Under the pieces are notes generated by a model. The model was not told where the DNA came from. It searched no databases and was given only the letters and a program-made list of their open reading frames with translations. Shown one piece after another: positions 9,986-18,785 of a DNA stretch of 41,341 nucleotides; within the stretch, counting starts at the first letter, position 1, and each line of letters opens with the position of its first letter. Origin of the DNA: Balneolaceae bacterium (GTDB lineage Bacteria; Bacteroidota; Rhodothermia; Balneolales; Balneolaceae); the NCBI GenBank assembly GCA_007132385.1, contig SLOU01000153.1, forward strand, positions 1 through 41,341, in the 5' to 3' direction. The translations under genes were made by a program, and so were the position numbers.

Positions 9986-10708
9986 ATGAATACATATCTG
10001 GATATAGGCAACAGCTTTATCAAAGCAGCCAGGAAAAAAGGCCTGGAGTGGGAAACAGTTTTCAAAGACAAGGTGCAGGAGAAGGATCTTTTCTTTCGAT
10101 GGCTTAAAACGGAAGATGTTGACAAGATAATCGCATGCAGTGTGAATGCACAAGTATCCGAACAACTTGACCGAGAATATATGAGAAAAACTTTGCGATT
10201 GATTACATACAGGGATATTCCGGCAGATTACCTGTCCTATGACACACCCGGAACCCTTGGGATGGACCGATTTCTGGCCTGTTTTGGGGCTTCAAACCTG
10301 GTTTCCGATTCGGTAGTTGTCATCGATGCCGGCTCAGCGTGCACTATCGATTTAATGACTTCCGATCGTATTTACCAGGGAGGTGTCATCATGCCGGGCC
10401 TGGAAGCTGTCAGGAGCATAATTTCGGAAAAGTTGCCGGAATTGCCGGTCCCAGAGGATCAGCTACCCGGAAAATGGCCGGGCAAATCGACTCAAGAAAG
10501 CCTGCAGTGGGGGACAACCGGAGCTTTTTTCGAAGCCATAAAAGGATTTATAGGAAAATATCACCAAAAGTACGGATCATTTACCCTCTTTTTGACAGGT
10601 GGATCCTCACCTGTTTTTGAACGATATCTGCAAATCGATTATCCGGTAAAAGTGAGACCTTATCTGCTTTTCGAAGGGATGGAGGCTTTTGAAAAAGAGC
10701 TTTTGTAG
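9986..10708 (+). CDS. coaX: Type III pantothenate kinase
   Basis: DIGNSFIK, GTLGMDRFLACFGA, VIDAGSACTIDL, GGVIMPGLE motifs. Confidence 0.92.
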   Translation: MNTYLDIGNSFIKAARKKGLEWETVFKDKVQEKDLFFRWLKTEDVDKIIACSVNAQVSEQLDREYMRKTLRLITYRDIPADYLSYDTPGTLGMDRFLACFGASNLVSDSVVVIDAGSACTIDLMTSDRIYQGGVIMPGLEAVRSIISEKLPELPVPEDQLPGKWPGKSTQESLQWGTTGAFFEAIKGFIGKYHQKYGSFTLFLTGGSSPVFERYLQIDYPVKVRPYLLFEGMEAFEKELL

Positions 10709-10759
10709 ACACAATCGATGAATAACAATCGGGATGGTGAACTAAAGTGTTGTCTATAG

Positions 10760-12031
10760 CTATTCGGAACGGCTTAAATTGGCATCACCGTTTCGGCTCA
10801 ATTCATACTGATTTTTGTAGTCGCGTATAGCCCGGAAGATAGCCGATGCCATGATAGCCTGCCCATATTCACTATTCAGAAATCTGGCCTCATCAGGGTT
10901 TGACAGGAATCCCAATTCTATGAGCACAGCCGGGGTGGAAGCGTGCCAAAGAGCTTCAAGTCCGGCCTGTTTTACCCCTCTTGAACGGCGTTGGGCGCGG
11001 TTTTTGAACTGGTCTTCGATCATGCTTGCAACATGTTCGCTGATTGCCATATTTCCAGCATTGGTCAGTTCATACAACAGAAGTTCTTCTTCACTCAGTT
11101 CAAGAGTACCCCCTCCATTTTCAAGATCTACAACGCTATTTTCCCGTTTCATCACTTCAAGAGCTGATTCGGTTCTTGCGAGTCCGAGGAAAAAAGTTTC
11201 CGTGCCGGAGGCTCTGGGATTGGGAGCTGAATTGATATGGATTGAAACGAAAAGATCTCCTTTTGTCCGTGCAGCTGTTAGTCCTCGCTCACCGAGCGGG
11301 ACGAATTCATCTTCTTCCCGGGTGTAGACAACTTTTACGTCCGGCAGATACTGTTCAATATATTCGCCCAATTTGAGTGTGACGGCAAGTGCAATATCTT
11401 TCTCCATAATGCCAAGTTCACGGTTCATGGTGCCCGGATCGTGTCCTCCGTGTCCGGCATCCAGCACAATGACATTAAATTGCATATCATCCCGCAGCTC
11501 TCTTAACTGCTCATCATCTTCAAAATCAAACTGAGGTAAAGGGTCTGCCTCTGTGTCATCGACCCATGAAATGGGGATGACACCTTCGGTAATACCGGCT
11601 AATTCCGAAGATGTGATTCTTTCAAGCGCTAGTAGCAAGTGAGACCGGTTTTGGTCAGGGTAAACCGAGGTTTTAAAATAATTATCGGAGCCTAAAAACA
11701 GATCAATACCGATCCCGGTATCCAATTTATGAACATCAATTCCCCAGAACGTTTCCGATTCAGGAGGGAGCCTGAGGTCAAGGGTATCAAGTTCGTCTGC
11801 ATATAGTTTCATCTGGATCAGATCGGCAGCAGGTTGCACAACTTTGAAAGAGTCGACCAGCTCTTCAAGATGATATCGGACAACAAATCCCTTGCCGTCG
11901 CTGCGTTCGACCGCTGAAATTCTGGTCAATTCATTTTGAGCGTCAACCGAAGGAACAAACAAAAATGTAATTGCCAGACAGGCTAGTACGGTGACCAAAG
12001 CTGGCCGATAAACGCCTTTTAAACCTATCAT
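10760..12031 (-). CDS. N-acetylmuramoyl-L-alanine amidase (Amidase_3 family)
   Basis: VLDAGHGGHDPGT, SIHINSAPN, LIELGFLSNPDEARFL motifs; N-terminal signal. Confidence 0.93.
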   Translation of the reverse strand: MIGLKGVYRPALVTVLACLAITFLFVPSVDAQNELTRISAVERSDGKGFVVRYHLEELVDSFKVVQPAADLIQMKLYADELDTLDLRLPPESETFWGIDVHKLDTGIGIDLFLGSDNYFKTSVYPDQNRSHLLLALERITSSELAGITEGVIPISWVDDTEADPLPQFDFEDDEQLRELRDDMQFNVIVLDAGHGGHDPGTMNRELGIMEKDIALAVTLKLGEYIEQYLPDVKVVYTREEDEFVPLGERGLTAARTKGDLFVSIHINSAPNPRASGTETFFLGLARTESALEVMKRENSVVDLENGGGTLELSEEELLLYELTNAGNMAISEHVASMIEDQFKNRAQRRSRGVKQAGLEALWHASTPAVLIELGFLSNPDEARFLNSEYGQAIMASAIFRAIRDYKNQYELSRNGDANLSRSE

Positions 12032-12210
12032 TTTAAAACTCTGTTTTAGATGAATTACTTTGCAAATGGGTCTGTTTCATAATAACGGCTTTTTATTGCT
12101 TATAAACAAGACTGTAATAGTAGTATGGGGGCTTTTTATATATTTTTTCTATCACAGGAACATAGGTTGAATTGCATATCTTATTATTTTTGAAAATTTA
12201 CAGCTTCGGG

Positions 12211-12239
12211 TTGACAAAATGCTCGTTATGGTTTACAAT
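12211..12239 (+). promoter_or_regulatory. Sigma70-type promoter upstream of the ankyrin gene
   Basis: TTGACA (12211-12216), 17-nt spacer, TACAAT (12234-12239), 48 bp before the ATG. Confidence 0.65.
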
Positions 12240-12270
12240 TAGGGAGCTTATCTTTATTAAAACCATAACG
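12224..12270 (+). repeat. Perfect 11-bp inverted repeat (candidate operator) overlapping the promoter
   Basis: CGTTATGGTTT (12224-12234) and AAACCATAACG (12260-12270), 25-bp spacing. Confidence 0.8.
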
Positions 12271-12287
12271 TAACGGAGATCTCGCTT

Positions 12288-12665
12288 ATGAATGAAGAAT
12301 CCTTTCTGGATGCCGCTGAGAATGGTGATTTTGATACTATCAAACGCATGATTGATAATGGAATGCCGGTGGATACAAGAGATGAACATCAGCGTACAGC
12401 TTTGATGAAAAGTGCCAAATACGGACATATCGATATCGTACAGTTTCTGATAACAGAGGGTGCGGATATCAATCACCGGGATAACCGTGGCACCAATGCC
12501 CTGTATTGGGCGTGCAGCAACGGACATGAAGAGATTGTTCAATTGCTGATCAGTCATCATTGTGATGTTGACGTAATTGACGACAGGGGCTGGAGTGCCA
12601 AAGACCAGGCTGCGACGCAACATCATTCACAGATTGTATCTTTGCTTGAAAAAGCCGGTGCCTAA
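12288..12665 (+). CDS. Ankyrin repeat protein
   Basis: 125 aa, about 3 to 4 ankyrin repeats (DEHQRTALMKSAKYGHIDIVQFLITEGADINHRDNRGTNALYWACSNGHEEIVQLLI). Confidence 0.93.
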   Translation: MNEESFLDAAENGDFDTIKRMIDNGMPVDTRDEHQRTALMKSAKYGHIDIVQFLITEGADINHRDNRGTNALYWACSNGHEEIVQLLISHHCDVDVIDDRGWSAKDQAATQHHSQIVSLLEKAGA

Positions 12666-12714
12666 ATACTTGAATACTTATTTTTTTTAATTGTACATTC
12701 AGTTGAAATAACGG

Positions 12715-12738
12715 ACGCCTGATCCATATGGCGTTTTT
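12715..12738 (+). terminator. Possible Rho-independent terminator after the ankyrin gene
   Basis: ACGCC-N10-GGCGT stem followed by TTTT. Confidence 0.45.
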
Positions 12739-12798
12739 CAGATTGTTTCCTTTTTGGCATAATAAAGGAAGAATTTTTTCAGGCTGAGGGTAATATTA

Positions 12799-13485
12799 TT
12801 AACTCAGATGTCTTTCGGCTGTCAGGACGGCAATTTGAATCCGGAATGTACTTTCTTTTTCATTATTTGGCAGCTCTTTATTTAGAAACTGATCGCTGAT
12901 ATTGTTGAAAAAAGGATCATTCCTGTAAGATCTGTTTCCCACTTCATCCAAAAATTGTGTGATGGAGCTGTTTGCTTCCTGCCAGTTTCCTGTTGTGTGA
13001 GCTGAAAGGGCATTATGAAATAGCTTTAAAGCTTCATTAAAACCTTTTTCAGATAGAAGTTCTTCAAGCTCACTGGTTTTTTTCCCCGGTGAGGATACTT
13101 TCGGGATGACGTTTTTAAGTTTTCCGTTTTCGAGTTTGTAGCCGTCTCTGCTAAGGCAATTTTTCAGGCGTTCGGCCGGATCACGAAACAATTGGTTTCC
13201 CATAAATGCAGGAATATCGCCTTTGGGCTCTTTAATTTCTGAGGCGATCTGTTCGATAAACTGGTAAATATATTCCTGATTTTTTTGAGGATCTTCACCA
13301 TTTAAATGAATCAGGTGAAGAATAATATGATTAGCAAGCTGAGGACGGTTTAATTCTTTATAGGATATTTTATCTTCAAGTTCAAACCTGAGAATCAGCC
13401 TTTCAATTTTTGAAATGTCCCACTCTTCTAGTAATGTGACTGCTTCAACGAGGGTCTGACGAGAAAATTGATCTGTGGCACTCAT
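12799..13485 (-). CDS. Hypothetical protein, possible N-terminal death-like/effector-associated-type helical domain
   Basis: 228-aa ORF; alpha-helical N-terminus EAVTLLEEWDISKIERLILRFELEDKISYKELNRPQLANHIILHLI; C-terminal LKNCLSRDGYKLENGKL. Confidence 0.7.
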   Translation of the reverse strand: MSATDQFSRQTLVEAVTLLEEWDISKIERLILRFELEDKISYKELNRPQLANHIILHLIHLNGEDPQKNQEYIYQFIEQIASEIKEPKGDIPAFMGNQLFRDPAERLKNCLSRDGYKLENGKLKNVIPKVSSPGKKTSELEELLSEKGFNEALKLFHNALSAHTTGNWQEANSSITQFLDEVGNRSYRNDPFFNNISDQFLNKELPNNEKESTFRIQIAVLTAERHLS

Positions 13486-13636
13486 AGGATGTCACTGGTT
13501 GTAATTGGTCGTGTTCGGTATTGTAAAGAGAGACGGAACAGGCCATCGTTACAGTTAACAAAAACCATATGAGAAAGGCCAGCGAATTACGGATATTTTG
13601 ATGGTTGATGAGTAGAACTTCGAACGAAATAATATT

Positions 13637-14401
13637 ATGAGACCTTATATATTGGCTGAAACAAATTGGAAAGATATACAAACAAGAAATTTCGAACTCG
13701 CCATACTTCCCTGGGGAGCAACTGAGGCGCATAATTATCATCTGCCGTATGCAACGGATATTATACAGGCAGAGCACATCGCCTCAGAAGCAGCGAAAAT
13801 TGCCTGGGAGAAGGGTATACAGTTGATAGTATTACCATGTATTCCATTTGGGGTCAATACCGGGCAAACCGATATCACATTAAATATCAACATGCATCCG
13901 TCTACACAAGCTGCAGTACTGGCCGATATTATGGAAGTTCTTGATCGCCAAAAAATTCGGAAACTGTTGATTTTAAACGGGCATGGAGGCAATGATTTTA
14001 AGTCAATGCTTCGTGAGCTTGGCATCCTCTACCCGAATATGCTGATGGCGAGTTGTAACTGGTTCCAGTCGCTTGACAAGGAAGCCTATTTTGAAAACCC
14101 GGGAGATCATGCCGATGAAATGGAAACCAGTTTGATGCTATATCTGGAACGTGGGTTGGTGCTGCCTCTTTCAGAAGCCGGTGATGGAAAAGAAAAAAAA
14201 TTTCGCATAAAATCGTTTCGGGAAAATTGGGTATGGATGGAACGGAAGTGGTCGGAGGTGACTTCAGACACCGGTGTTGGATACCCTGGAGCTGCGACGG
14301 TAAAAAAAGGAGAGGAGTATTTCCGGGATGTGACTGTGAAACTGGCAGATCTTTTTATCGATTTTGCTGAGGCAGATCCGGAAAAGATGTATGAAGAATA
14401 G
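13637..14401 (+). CDS. Creatininase family protein
   Basis: LPWGATEAHNYHLPYATDI, LNGHGGNDFKSML, DHADEMETSLML motifs. Confidence 0.92.
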   Translation: MRPYILAETNWKDIQTRNFELAILPWGATEAHNYHLPYATDIIQAEHIASEAAKIAWEKGIQLIVLPCIPFGVNTGQTDITLNINMHPSTQAAVLADIMEVLDRQKIRKLLILNGHGGNDFKSMLRELGILYPNMLMASCNWFQSLDKEAYFENPGDHADEMETSLMLYLERGLVLPLSEAGDGKEKKFRIKSFRENWVWMERKWSEVTSDTGVGYPGAATVKKGEEYFRDVTVKLADLFIDFAEADPEKMYEE

Positions 14402-14492
14402 CCGTAGTATGGACCCTGCATTAATACTTGTACACGTATTCGTTAACTTGCTTTAAATTTGCTGAATGATTACGCTGACAGGGGCAGATATA

Positions 14493-14780
14493 TCAAATTC
14501 GGATGTAAAGATAAGCCAGCCAGAAAAAAGTGAGGTTGAAGCCGGGTGAATCACTAGGTTTAGCTGAGATTAAGCCAACCTGAGTTAAGCCCGGCTCCAA
14601 ACCTCTGGCCGAATGGTTTCATATACCTGTCAAATATGTATTTGCGTCCTCAATGCTTGCTCGCATAAACTCTAAGGAACCTATCAAGCTATGCTTGTAT
14701 CCCGTCGAGCTGTGAGCAGATGAATAGTCAGGGCAAAGGTAAACGCTGACAGAGAAATCTACCATCCTTCCTTTGGCCAT
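14493..14780 (-). other. Unannotated short ORF interrupted by one in-frame stop (possible pseudogene or structured-repeat ORF)
   Basis: Reverse strand: MAKGRMVDFSVSVYLCPDYSSAHSSTGYKHSLIGSLEFMRASIEDANTYLTGI*NHSARGLEPGLTQVGLISAKPSDSPGFNLTFFWLAYLYIRI*; TGA at 14619-14621. Confidence 0.35.
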
Positions 14781-14955
14781 CTCTTTTTGATCTTTGAAAA
14801 TACAGGGTCTTTGTAACTGATTGCTATATTTTGTAGATGATTTACTCTAAAGAGAGTGGCTGAAAGATTTTGTTACTATAGGATTGTAACATGAAGTATT
14901 TACTTGCGTATAGGTAAATACATAATCGATAAATTTATTCTATCAGGATCATTTC

Positions 14956-15582
14956 ATGAAGAAAACACTTTACGCTGTACTCATCCTGTCTGTTTTTTTC
15001 TTTATCAATCTGGTTTTTGGTCAAACTGCTAAGAGCCAGGATACCGAGATACTTTTAGGAAGTGAAATTCGTCATGGAGGTTATGGAGCTCCCATATTTG
15101 GAGTAACCTCGGTAAATGGTCAGCCAACATACCTGCGGGGTACCCGAGGCGCCTGGGTCATTAAATTTGACAATACCCGGTCGATAAATCTGGGATTGGC
15201 ATCCTATAGAACTCGTACTCACTTTGATCCCGTCGGCTGGAATGAAACCGGTTTAGATGAACCCGAATTGAGAACGAATTACAGTGGTTTTGAGATTGAA
15301 TATGTTCATAATACACACCGCTTGTTTCACTACAGTTTGCAAACATTGATCGGGTCCGGGACAGTACGGTTTGACGACCGTGACCTGGAGCTAGATAAAA
15401 CCAGGGATTCCTATTTTGTACTGCAGCCAGGAGTTAACATTAACTTGAATGTCACCAACTGGTTCCGCCTCAGTGGAGGTTTCTTTTACCGGTATGCGGG
15501 AAATGTAAACCTTGAAGGAACCAGTAATTCTGATTTGTCGGGTCTGGCATCTTTTTTTTCGTTGAGGTTCGGCCGGTTTTAA
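14956..15582 (+). CDS. Outer-membrane beta-barrel-like hypothetical protein
   Basis: 208 aa, signal peptide, alternating beta pattern, C-terminal aromatic strand ending FFSLRFGRF. Confidence 0.75.
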   Translation: MKKTLYAVLILSVFFFINLVFGQTAKSQDTEILLGSEIRHGGYGAPIFGVTSVNGQPTYLRGTRGAWVIKFDNTRSINLGLASYRTRTHFDPVGWNETGLDEPELRTNYSGFEIEYVHNTHRLFHYSLQTLIGSGTVRFDDRDLELDKTRDSYFVLQPGVNINLNVTNWFRLSGGFFYRYAGNVNLEGTSNSDLSGLASFFSLRFGRF

Positions 15583-15615
15583 AAGATATTTTACAGACTA
15601 ATTCCGGGTTCAAAT

Positions 15616-15641
15616 CCCGAGAGAATCGGGTAGTTATTTTT
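15616..15641 (+). terminator. Possible Rho-independent terminator
   Basis: CCCGA (15616-15620), GAGAA loop, TCGGG (15626-15630), then TAGTTATTTTT. Confidence 0.45.
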
Positions 15642-15646
15642 ACCTA

Positions 15647-17365
15647 TTACAGATTATCGGTTTTCTGGAATTCAACTTCCCAAACCCGACTGTCAGAGAT
15701 GCGAAACCCGTTAATTTGGTTTTGATCGTCGCGGCTAAAAACCAGGATTCTGCCACCGAGGTAAAATGCATCGGTAAAAACTGGACGGAGTGATTGAGTG
15801 GGCAGCTTTCTGTGATGAAACTGCAGTTCATCATTGTAAACTTCAAATCTGTATTCCGTATAGAGTTCATCCGAGTAATAGGTTCCTGCAAATAAATCCA
15901 GCTCGGAGGCTGAAGGAGACCAGGGTTCGTGGCGTTCGTAAATATCAGGGAACGACCGGCTGTTGAATAGAAGCGTTCCTCTTGTTGAATCGTTGTCGGG
16001 TATGATTTCTAGTTCAAGTTCGGACCGATCAACGACAAACTGATGATCACCAACTTGTACTAAAGGCAGGCCCGGGCCGATGTCCAGCATCAGTCGATCA
16101 TTTTCATAATATACTTGCATGATACGGTCTCCCGGCCGGGCAACATAGATTCCATGAAGTTTTTCCAGATCACCGGGAGTAAGTTCCGCCACTCCATCAT
16201 CCGAAAGGCTTCTCCTTTGCCTTTGTCCTCCTGACCCGGAACGTTGCAGATGATCATCCAGGTAGATTGTAGCTGTACGCCTGGCCAACAGGTCAGGGCC
16301 CGCCCCCGGGAAGTTGCAGAAAACAGCAATGCTCAGTTGCTGCTCCGGAAACCGAAGATATTGACTTCGATAACCGGCATCAGCACCACCATGACTCACC
16401 ATAGGAAGTCCGCCAAACTCATTTTTGATCAGCCCGTGTGCATAATCGGTTGTGTCTCCGTTTGACAGTACAAATTGTGTATGCAATTGTTCGATACCTT
16501 CTGTACCTCCAACTTCACCATTGTACATATTCCGGTCCCATGCAGCCATGTCTTCAACTGTGGTAAAAAGGCTCGATGCACCTACCACGTCAAAAACAGG
16601 GATGGAATTTCTTAGTCCGAATTCGCCATCTCTGTCTGATTCGTACGCCCAGGCCCGGTTTTTAACAATCCGCCGGTGGTCGTCCTGAAAGTGCGTGTTA
16701 TTCATACCCAGCGGTTCGAAAATCTGTTCACTTGTAAATTCACGCAGGGATTGTCCGGACACCCGCTCCACGACAACGGCAAGGAGGGTATAACCGGTAT
16801 TGGAATACAGATAGCGGGAACCGGGTTCAAAGTTCAGGTTTTTCTGGCGAGATGTGATGTCGAGTACATCGTTTTGAGTGACAACATCCGATTCCCATCT
16901 CCAGCCGGCTTGCATTAAAAGGCTCCATTGATCCCGGATACCACTTACATGATGAACAAGATGACGAAGTGAAACCGTATGAGAAAATTCAGGAACTTCC
17001 GGAATATATGTGCGAATATCGTCATCCCAGGATACTTTTCCCTCATTTACCAGGAGCTGAACAGCGAGAGCTGTAAACTGTTTGGACACGGATGCTACAT
17101 GAAAAATCGTCTCGGTACTGATTTCGACACCATACTCCAGGTTGGCCATTCCATAGCCGTTTTTGTATAGAATATCCCCGGCTTCGATTACCGACACCGC
17201 ACAACCCGGAGTAGATGCATTGTTAAAGGAATGAAACAACATATCAACCATCGCCTCCCGGTCACTTTGACGCGCTTCAAGTGAGCAAATGTTCATCGTG
17301 AACACGATGATCAGAAAGCCTGGTAAATTGAGAATGCCGGGAGTGAATTTTATTGAAGACCGCAT
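15647..17365 (-). CDS. Serine hydrolase (beta-lactamase family, extended C-terminus)
   Basis: SVSKQFTALAV (SxxK), YSNTGY, HGGADAGYRS; N-terminal signal sequence. Confidence 0.9.
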   Translation of the reverse strand: MRSSIKFTPGILNLPGFLIIVFTMNICSLEARQSDREAMVDMLFHSFNNASTPGCAVSVIEAGDILYKNGYGMANLEYGVEISTETIFHVASVSKQFTALAVQLLVNEGKVSWDDDIRTYIPEVPEFSHTVSLRHLVHHVSGIRDQWSLLMQAGWRWESDVVTQNDVLDITSRQKNLNFEPGSRYLYSNTGYTLLAVVVERVSGQSLREFTSEQIFEPLGMNNTHFQDDHRRIVKNRAWAYESDRDGEFGLRNSIPVFDVVGASSLFTTVEDMAAWDRNMYNGEVGGTEGIEQLHTQFVLSNGDTTDYAHGLIKNEFGGLPMVSHGGADAGYRSQYLRFPEQQLSIAVFCNFPGAGPDLLARRTATIYLDDHLQRSGSGGQRQRRSLSDDGVAELTPGDLEKLHGIYVARPGDRIMQVYYENDRLMLDIGPGLPLVQVGDHQFVVDRSELELEIIPDNDSTRGTLLFNSRSFPDIYERHEPWSPSASELDLFAGTYYSDELYTEYRFEVYNDELQFHHRKLPTQSLRPVFTDAFYLGGRILVFSRDDQNQINGFRISDSRVWEVEFQKTDNL

Positions 17366-17545
17366 AACAGGATGAAAAATGCGTTCGGGTAGAAGGTAAT
17401 TCCTCTTTTAATAAAAGTAGTCTGTTGTATAACTGCAATACCCGATTTTTATTTGAGTATGTTCGGCAAGGTTTGTGAAAATGACTCAAATTCGGGAACA
17501 AACAGGCAATTGCCGGAATTACTAAATCACATCTCTGAAAAACGG

Positions 17546-17676
17546 CATTCGATTGATGGAATGATGGATATGGGATCAATAAATCTCATACTCCAAGAGC
17601 TTGCATTCGATTGTCGGAATGCTGGATATGGGATCAATAAATCTCATACTCCAGAAGCCTGCATTCGATTGTCGAA
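17546..17676. repeat. 58-bp imperfect tandem repeat, about 2.3 copies, overlapping the 3' end of the THUMP methyltransferase gene
   Basis: Units 17546-17603 and 17604-17661, partial third unit from 17662; core GGATATGGGATCAATAAATCTCATACTCCA identical in both full units. Confidence 0.92.
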
Positions 17677-18779
17677 TTATATAGTGGAATTCGTTGGCTG
17701 GTTCGTAAACCAATCTGTTTGGCAAGGCTAAAATTTCCCGTGAAGACGTATCCCATTTTGTTTTTGCAACTGTTTTTTAAGAAATCTCCGATCCCTCTGT
17801 AAAGCGGTTTGAGTTTACCGGTTGTATCAAGTCGTTCCCCATAGGGTGGATTTAAGACAACGACACCGTTGCCGTCCGGAACAGGGGTTTCGTCATAATT
17901 ACACAAATCAAATTCGATCAGGTGGTCTACACCGGCTGTCCGTGCGTTCTTCCGGCATGATTTGATGGATATTCGATCCCGGTCGGTCGCAATGATCTTG
18001 CCTGAGATTTCTTTTCGGGTTTGCTTTCGGGCTTCATCTCGAATATCCTGGTAGTAGCTATCATCATATCCGAGGATATGCATGAATCCGAACTGGTGAC
18101 GCAAACTGGCAGGGGGGCGGTTTTGGGCAATGAGCGCTGTTTCAATTGCCAGGGTACCGCTGCCAGACATGGGGTTGATAAAATGCCATCCGGGGGCCCA
18201 TTGTGTGGCATGTATAATTGCCGATGCAAGGGATTCCTGCATCGGTGCCTGAACCGATTCAGTGCGATAGCCTCGCCTGGAGAGGGATTCGCCCGATGTA
18301 TCCAGAAATATTCGTGCAGTCTTGCGGTCCCAGTAGAGGAAAATGACCGTTTTATTCAGATTCGAGCCGCTGTCGGGCCGGCGTCCGGTTGCAGTACGGA
18401 TCTGATCGACAATCGCATCTTTAACCATCAGATTGGCATACTGGGTGTTGTCGATGCTTGGATGATCGATACGGGAAGTGACAGACACATACCCGTCAGG
18501 TGAAACGTATTGATCCCAAGGGAGAGATGTTAACCAGGAATAGAGAGATTCCGGATCTTTTACCTGCCGGTTTTCATTGACCAGGTAATGTACACGATGA
18601 GCTGTACGAAGCCAAAAATTGAGCCTGATGCAATCGTTTAGCGAGCCTTGTATCTCCATCCCGGTTGAACGTATGTTCACCGGTCTGTAGCCAAGTTTCG
18701 TCAGCTCACTCTGGAGGAATGGAGGAAGCCCTCTCGGACAGGTAATGGAGATCGTACTATTGGCAGAAAAATCGGCCAT
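17634..18779 (-). CDS. THUMP domain class I SAM-dependent RNA methyltransferase (RlmL N-terminal/YpsC-like)
   Basis: THUMP-type N-terminus, NPMSGSGTLAIETALIAQNRPP, VVLNPPYGERL motif. Confidence 0.92.
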   Translation of the reverse strand: MADFSANSTISITCPRGLPPFLQSELTKLGYRPVNIRSTGMEIQGSLNDCIRLNFWLRTAHRVHYLVNENRQVKDPESLYSWLTSLPWDQYVSPDGYVSVTSRIDHPSIDNTQYANLMVKDAIVDQIRTATGRRPDSGSNLNKTVIFLYWDRKTARIFLDTSGESLSRRGYRTESVQAPMQESLASAIIHATQWAPGWHFINPMSGSGTLAIETALIAQNRPPASLRHQFGFMHILGYDDSYYQDIRDEARKQTRKEISGKIIATDRDRISIKSCRKNARTAGVDHLIEFDLCNYDETPVPDGNGVVVLNPPYGERLDTTGKLKPLYRGIGDFLKNSCKNKMGYVFTGNFSLAKQIGLRTSQRIPLYNSTIECRLLEYEIY

Positions 18780-18785
18780 TCTGTT

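Noticed and set aside
12198-12626. 142-aa minus-strand ORF covering the ankyrin gene
   Set aside because: Antisense to a clear ankyrin CDS that has its own promoter-like sequence.
14700-14760. AGATGAATAGTC...GACAGA resembles the 3' part of RNase P RNA; nearby TGCTTGCTCGCATAA recalls a tmRNA tag end
   Set aside because: The invariant RNase P GAGGAAAGTCCGG block and the tmRNA tRNA-like ends (GGTTC...CCACCA) are absent; similarity is too short.
15601-15631. tRNA-like T-arm CGGGTTCAAATCCCG
   Set aside because: Only the T-arm is present; no acceptor, D-arm or anticodon arm upstream and no CCA. Better explained as 3' UTR hairpins.
17546-17676. CRISPR array
   Set aside because: Only about two contiguous 58-bp units without unique spacers and no cas genes; a simple tandem duplication.
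17453-17731. 92-aa plus-strand ORF across the tandem repeat
   Set aside because: Overlaps the methyltransferase 3' end in antisense and consists largely of the duplicated noncoding repeat.
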